Assembly (NCBI GenBank): GCA_910576775.1
Contig: CAJTJV010000010.1
Location: forward strand, 1 to 64,000
Length of the DNA: 64,000 nt
Direction: 5' to 3'
From: an uncultured Muribaculaceae bacterium
GTDB lineage: Bacteria > Bacteroidota > Bacteroidia > Bacteroidales > Muribaculaceae
A model generated the notes under the pieces. That model worked only from the letters and a program-made list of their open reading frames with translations, had not been told where the DNA came from and did no database searches. Positions 61,433 through 64,000 of this stretch are shown here, one piece after another. Within the stretch, counting starts at the first letter, position 1, and every line of letters begins with the position of its first letter. A program made the position numbers and the translations under genes.

Positions 61433-63085
61433 TTATTTTTTGTTGAGACCGCAGATTTTACATTTTTCGTTGATTTCGGTGAAGAAATCGTTGCCTTTGT
61501 CGTCCACGAGGATAAAGGCGGGGAAATCTTCAACCTCGATTTTCCATATTGCTTCCATGCCGAGTTCGGGGTATTCGAGAAGCTCTACGTTTTTGATTGA
61601 GTTCTGTGCCAGGACTGCTGCCGGGCCCCCGATGGAGCCGAGATAGAATCCGCCGTGCTTCTTGCACGCGTCGGTAACCTGCTGCGAACGGTTGCCCTTG
61701 GCAATCATTATCATGGAGCCGCCTGCGCTTTGGAATTGGTCTACATAGCTGTCCATGCGCCCTGCCGTCGTAGGACCGAACGAGCCGGAAGGCATGCCTG
61801 CGGGAGTTTTGGCCGGGCCGGCATAGTAGATGGGGTGGTCTTTGAGGTACTGTGGCATTGGCTCACCCTTGTCAAGGCGTTCTTTGATTTTTGCATGTGC
61901 TATGTCGCGGCCTACGATGATGGTTCCCTTGAGAGAGAGACGTGTGCTGACGGGGTATTTGCTCAACTCGGCGAGGACCTCGTTCATGGGGCGGTTGAGG
62001 TCGATTTTCACAACCTCGCCTTCGCCGGCCTTGCGGTATTCTTCAGGGATAAGCTCGCCGGGGTTGGCGTCGAGTTTTTCAATCCACAGACCCTGTGCGT
62101 TGATTTTAGCTTTCACGTTGCGGTCGGCCGAGCAGCTCACACCCATGCCGATAGGGCAGGAAGCGCCATGGCGCGGCAGGCGGATCACGCGGATGTCGTG
62201 GGCATAGTACTTGCCGCCGAACTGTGCGCCGAGGCCGAGTTCTTCGGATGCCTTTTTGAGCACTTTTTCAAGTTCGATGTCACGGAAAGCGTGGCCGTAT
62301 TCGTTGCCGTGGGTAGGCAGGCTGTCGAGATATTTGACAGATGCCTTCTTTACGACCTCAAGATTTTTTTCGGCTGATGTACCGCCGATTACGAAAGCTA
62401 TGTGATAGGGAGGACAGGCTGCGGTACCGAGGGTGCGCATTTTTTCGATTAGGAAAGGCACGAGCTTGTCGGGGTTGATGGTAGCCTTTGTCTCCTGATA
62501 AAGATAGGTTTTGTTTGCCGACCCACCGCCTTTGGCTACGAAGAGAAAGTGGTATTCGTTGCCTTCGGTAGCGTGTATGTCAATCTGTGCCGGAAGGTTG
62601 CAGCCGGTGTTCACTTCCTCGTACATTGTAAGGGGTGCGTTCTGGCTGTAGCGCAGATTGTCGGTGGTGTATGTGAGATAGACGCCGTGCGAGATTTTTT
62701 CTTCGTCATTGCATCCGGTGTATACATTCTGGCCTTTGGAGGCATGGCAGATGGCGGTGCCGGTATCCTGACAGAAGGGCAGTTGTCCTTTGGCGGCGAC
62801 CTCGGCATTGCGGAGCATTGTCAGAGCCACGAATTTGTCGTTTTGGCTTGCTTCGGAATCTGCGAGAATATTGGCTACCATCCGGTTGTGCTCGCGGCGG
62901 AGCATGAAAGCGTTGTCATGGGTTGCCTGGCGTGCGAGGACGGTAAGAGCTTCCGGATCTACAACGAGGAATTCGTGCCCGCCCCAGTTTTCTGTGTGGA
63001 CATAATCAGAGGTGAGATGATAGTACTCGGTGGTGTCGGGGCCGAGAGGGAACATCTCCTGGTAATGAAACGGTTTTGTTGCCAT
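61433..63085 (-). CDS. Class I fumarate hydratase (iron-sulfur)
   Basis: 550 residues, typical of the single-chain class I fumarase (FumA/B type). It interconverts fumarate and malate using a 4Fe-4S cluster. Recognisable cluster Cys: QLPFCQDTGTA (about 105), EVNTGCNLPAQ (about 180-190) and CPIGMGVSCSAD near 295-305. The C-terminal beta domain is seen from about 375 (LKGTIIVGRDIAHAKIKERL), including KTPAGMPSGSFGPTTAGRMD (about 445-465). It has its own strong promoter and terminator. In a gut anaerobe it serves the reductive branch to succinate. Confidence 0.95.
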   Translation of the reverse strand: MATKPFHYQEMFPLGPDTTEYYHLTSDYVHTENWGGHEFLVVDPEALTVLARQATHDNAFMLRREHNRMVANILADSEASQNDKFVALTMLRNAEVAAKGQLPFCQDTGTAICHASKGQNVYTGCNDEEKISHGVYLTYTTDNLRYSQNAPLTMYEEVNTGCNLPAQIDIHATEGNEYHFLFVAKGGGSANKTYLYQETKATINPDKLVPFLIEKMRTLGTAACPPYHIAFVIGGTSAEKNLEVVKKASVKYLDSLPTHGNEYGHAFRDIELEKVLKKASEELGLGAQFGGKYYAHDIRVIRLPRHGASCPIGMGVSCSADRNVKAKINAQGLWIEKLDANPGELIPEEYRKAGEGEVVKIDLNRPMNEVLAELSKYPVSTRLSLKGTIIVGRDIAHAKIKERLDKGEPMPQYLKDHPIYYAGPAKTPAGMPSGSFGPTTAGRMDSYVDQFQSAGGSMIMIAKGNRSQQVTDACKKHGGFYLGSIGGPAAVLAQNSIKNVELLEYPELGMEAIWKIEVEDFPAFILVDDKGNDFFTEINEKCKICGLNKK

Positions 63086-63136
63086 ATATAGTTTGGTGAT
63101 AGTGTTTTAATGCCGGGCGCATCTGCGCTCTTGTTG

Positions 63137-63168
63137 CAAACTTACAAATACTTTTCGAAACAACCAAA
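63137..63168 (-). promoter_or_regulatory. Promoter of fumarase
   Basis: On the minus strand TTTG (63168-63165), 20 bases, then TAAGTTTG (63144-63137) is a full match. It gives a leader of about 48 bases. Confidence 0.8.
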
Positions 63169-63340
63169 TTTCGTTGCAAACTCATCAATGTAGTGGTGGC
63201 AAATATGAATTGCTGCCTTTTTTAATTCATGGCCCGGTATTTTTAAGGTGATTGTAGCGATATTATGCATGAAACAGCGGCGATATGTCGAGGTAATATA
63301 TAATACGGCATAAGAAAATTATTGGTTTTGTAACATTTTG
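63169..63340. other. Intergenic stretch between fumarase and the secreted protein
   Basis: AT-rich DNA between two divergent promoters. I see no reading frame, no RNA resembling copies A to C, and no repeat. Confidence 0.5.
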
Positions 63341-63371
63341 TTGTAGTTTTATGAAAATTTGTTTATTTTTG
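63341..63371 (+). promoter_or_regulatory. Promoter of the secreted protein at 63499
   Basis: TTG (63341-63343), 20 bases, then TATTTTTG (63364-63371). The start near 63375 gives a 124-base leader with a hairpin of CATGGAGA / TCTCCCATG (near 63412-63452). Confidence 0.6.
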
Positions 63372-63498
63372 CGATGAATTCATATTTTTATCCGTTTTTC
63401 ATGTCATGGAGAGTGTTGTCGCATGTCATATCTCCCATGTTTTGAATACTGATATAAAAGACTTGTAAAATCAATCTATCCAGTATCAATTTAGTTTA

Positions 63499-64000
63499 AT
63501 GATGAAAAAGTTTTTTACTCACTTTATTGCAGGATGTCTTGTTGCATCCGGGCTATGTTTCCCGAGTTCTGCCGAAGCTGCCGCTTTCGAGATTGAGCAG
63601 ACTTTCGACAATTCTGCGGATTTTCCCGGTGGAGCGAATCTTCCGGAGGGTTGGTCCGATGGTGGCGCTAATTTCCTGCGTCGCGAAGCTGATTATTTCG
63701 GATTTCCGGCCAAATCCGGCGATTATGTCCTTGGTAAATCGGGGGCGGCTGCCGGCGATATGCTTTTTACTCCGATGATGAAGCTCAAAGGCGGCAAACC
63801 ATGCAAGATCAGCTTTAGTTATATGGCTCCCAACGGCGGCCAGATTTATGTGTATTCCTATGGTCTTGATATTAAGGCCGGCAAAGCCCAGACCGCGGAG
63901 GCCCAGACTATAGCCGTCGGTAGCGTGGAGGGCAAGGAATATGCCGGCTGGACTAATTTCAGCTTTGAGTTTACTCCCGACAATGATGGTGAATATTGCT
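63499..64000 (+). CDS. Secreted protein with choice-of-anchor/cleaved-adhesin-like domain (partial)
   Basis: The frame is open from ATG 63499 (second Met 63502) to the window edge, about 167 residues. A signal peptide (about 1-32, SSAEA) is followed by FEIEQTFDNSADFPGG, LPEGW, an FLR/YFGFPA segment, and LFTPMMKLKGGKPCKISFSYMAPNGG, then GWTNFSFEFTPDNDGEYC. This is the jelly-roll pattern of the cleaved-adhesin/choice-of-anchor J family. Such domains are common in type IX cargo and surface proteins of Bacteroidetes, but the C-terminus that would carry a sorting signal is missing here. Confidence 0.7.
   Translation, partial: MMKKFFTHFIAGCLVASGLCFPSSAEAAAFEIEQTFDNSADFPGGANLPEGWSDGGANFLRREADYFGFPAKSGDYVLGKSGAAAGDMLFTPMMKLKGGKPCKISFSYMAPNGGQIYVYSYGLDIKAGKAQTAEAQTIAVGSVEGKEYAGWTNFSFEFTPDNDGEYC

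Noticed and set aside
1..64000. tRNA, rRNA, CRISPR array, insertion sequence or diversity-generating retroelement
   Set aside because: I looked for their usual signatures by eye and found none; a profile search could still reveal something missed.

Overview
The window looks like the chromosome of a gut Bacteroidales bacterium, most likely of the Muribaculaceae type. That placement is inference from gene content. The support is: type IX secretion genes (porW/sprE and porU), a NigD-like lipoprotein, paired DUF349/DUF1573/DUF3467 proteins, an RCK-type YidE/AspT transporter, almost no Shine-Dalgarno sequences, and many promoters of the Bacteroidetes form TTTG-N19/20-TAnnTTTG. No rRNA, tRNA, CRISPR array or insertion sequence was recognised.

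Layout. 1-4.2 kb: a repeat, a small membrane protein, an outer-membrane protein, and a leftward PAP2 phosphatase / LTA-synthase-like pair. 4.3-11.8 kb: rsh, a PgpH-like HD phosphohydrolase and porW/sprE. 11.8-15.9 kb: a structured RNA facing a compact leftward phage-head cassette (small acidic scaffold-like protein, SU10/DUF5309-type capsid protein, unknown connector-like protein, portal) with no terminase, protease, tail or integrase. 15.9-20.7 kb: an ion channel, a DUF1573 protein, a GH3 glycosidase with an unusual C-terminal domain, and folK. 20.8-25.7 kb: the rimP-nusA-infB operon (leftward). 26-38.2 kb: DUF349 protein, polyprenyl sugar transferase, AddA/RecB-like helicase-nuclease, C69 dipeptidase, SlyD-like isomerase, LolD-like ATPase, NigD-like lipoprotein, DUF3467 protein, cysS. 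38.2-45.4 kb: accessory-looking region with two lipoproteins, a transporter, an operon of three exported proteins, two more copies of the structured RNA and a cluster of palindromic repeats. 45.4-54.6 kb: asnS, recO, porU, GH25 lysozyme, acetyltransferase, groEL/groES. 54.7-64 kb: a very large alpha-2-macroglobulin-like protein, a KilA-N protein, class I fumarase, and the start of a secreted adhesin-like protein that runs off the window.

Two things deserve attention. (1) Three sequence-divergent copies of one structured RNA (11890-12198 +, 40672-40424 -, 42912-43259 +). Each follows a TAnnTTTG promoter box and shares an ordered set of hairpins with compensatory changes, ending in a closing stem followed by a T-run. 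I do not recognise this family. Two copies sit like 5' leaders in front of exported-protein operons; the third stands alone beside the capsid cassette. (2) The capsid cassette itself has head-assembly functions without a packaging motor or tail, embedded between housekeeping genes with ordinary base composition, which suggests a retained or domesticated procapsid rather than an active prophage.
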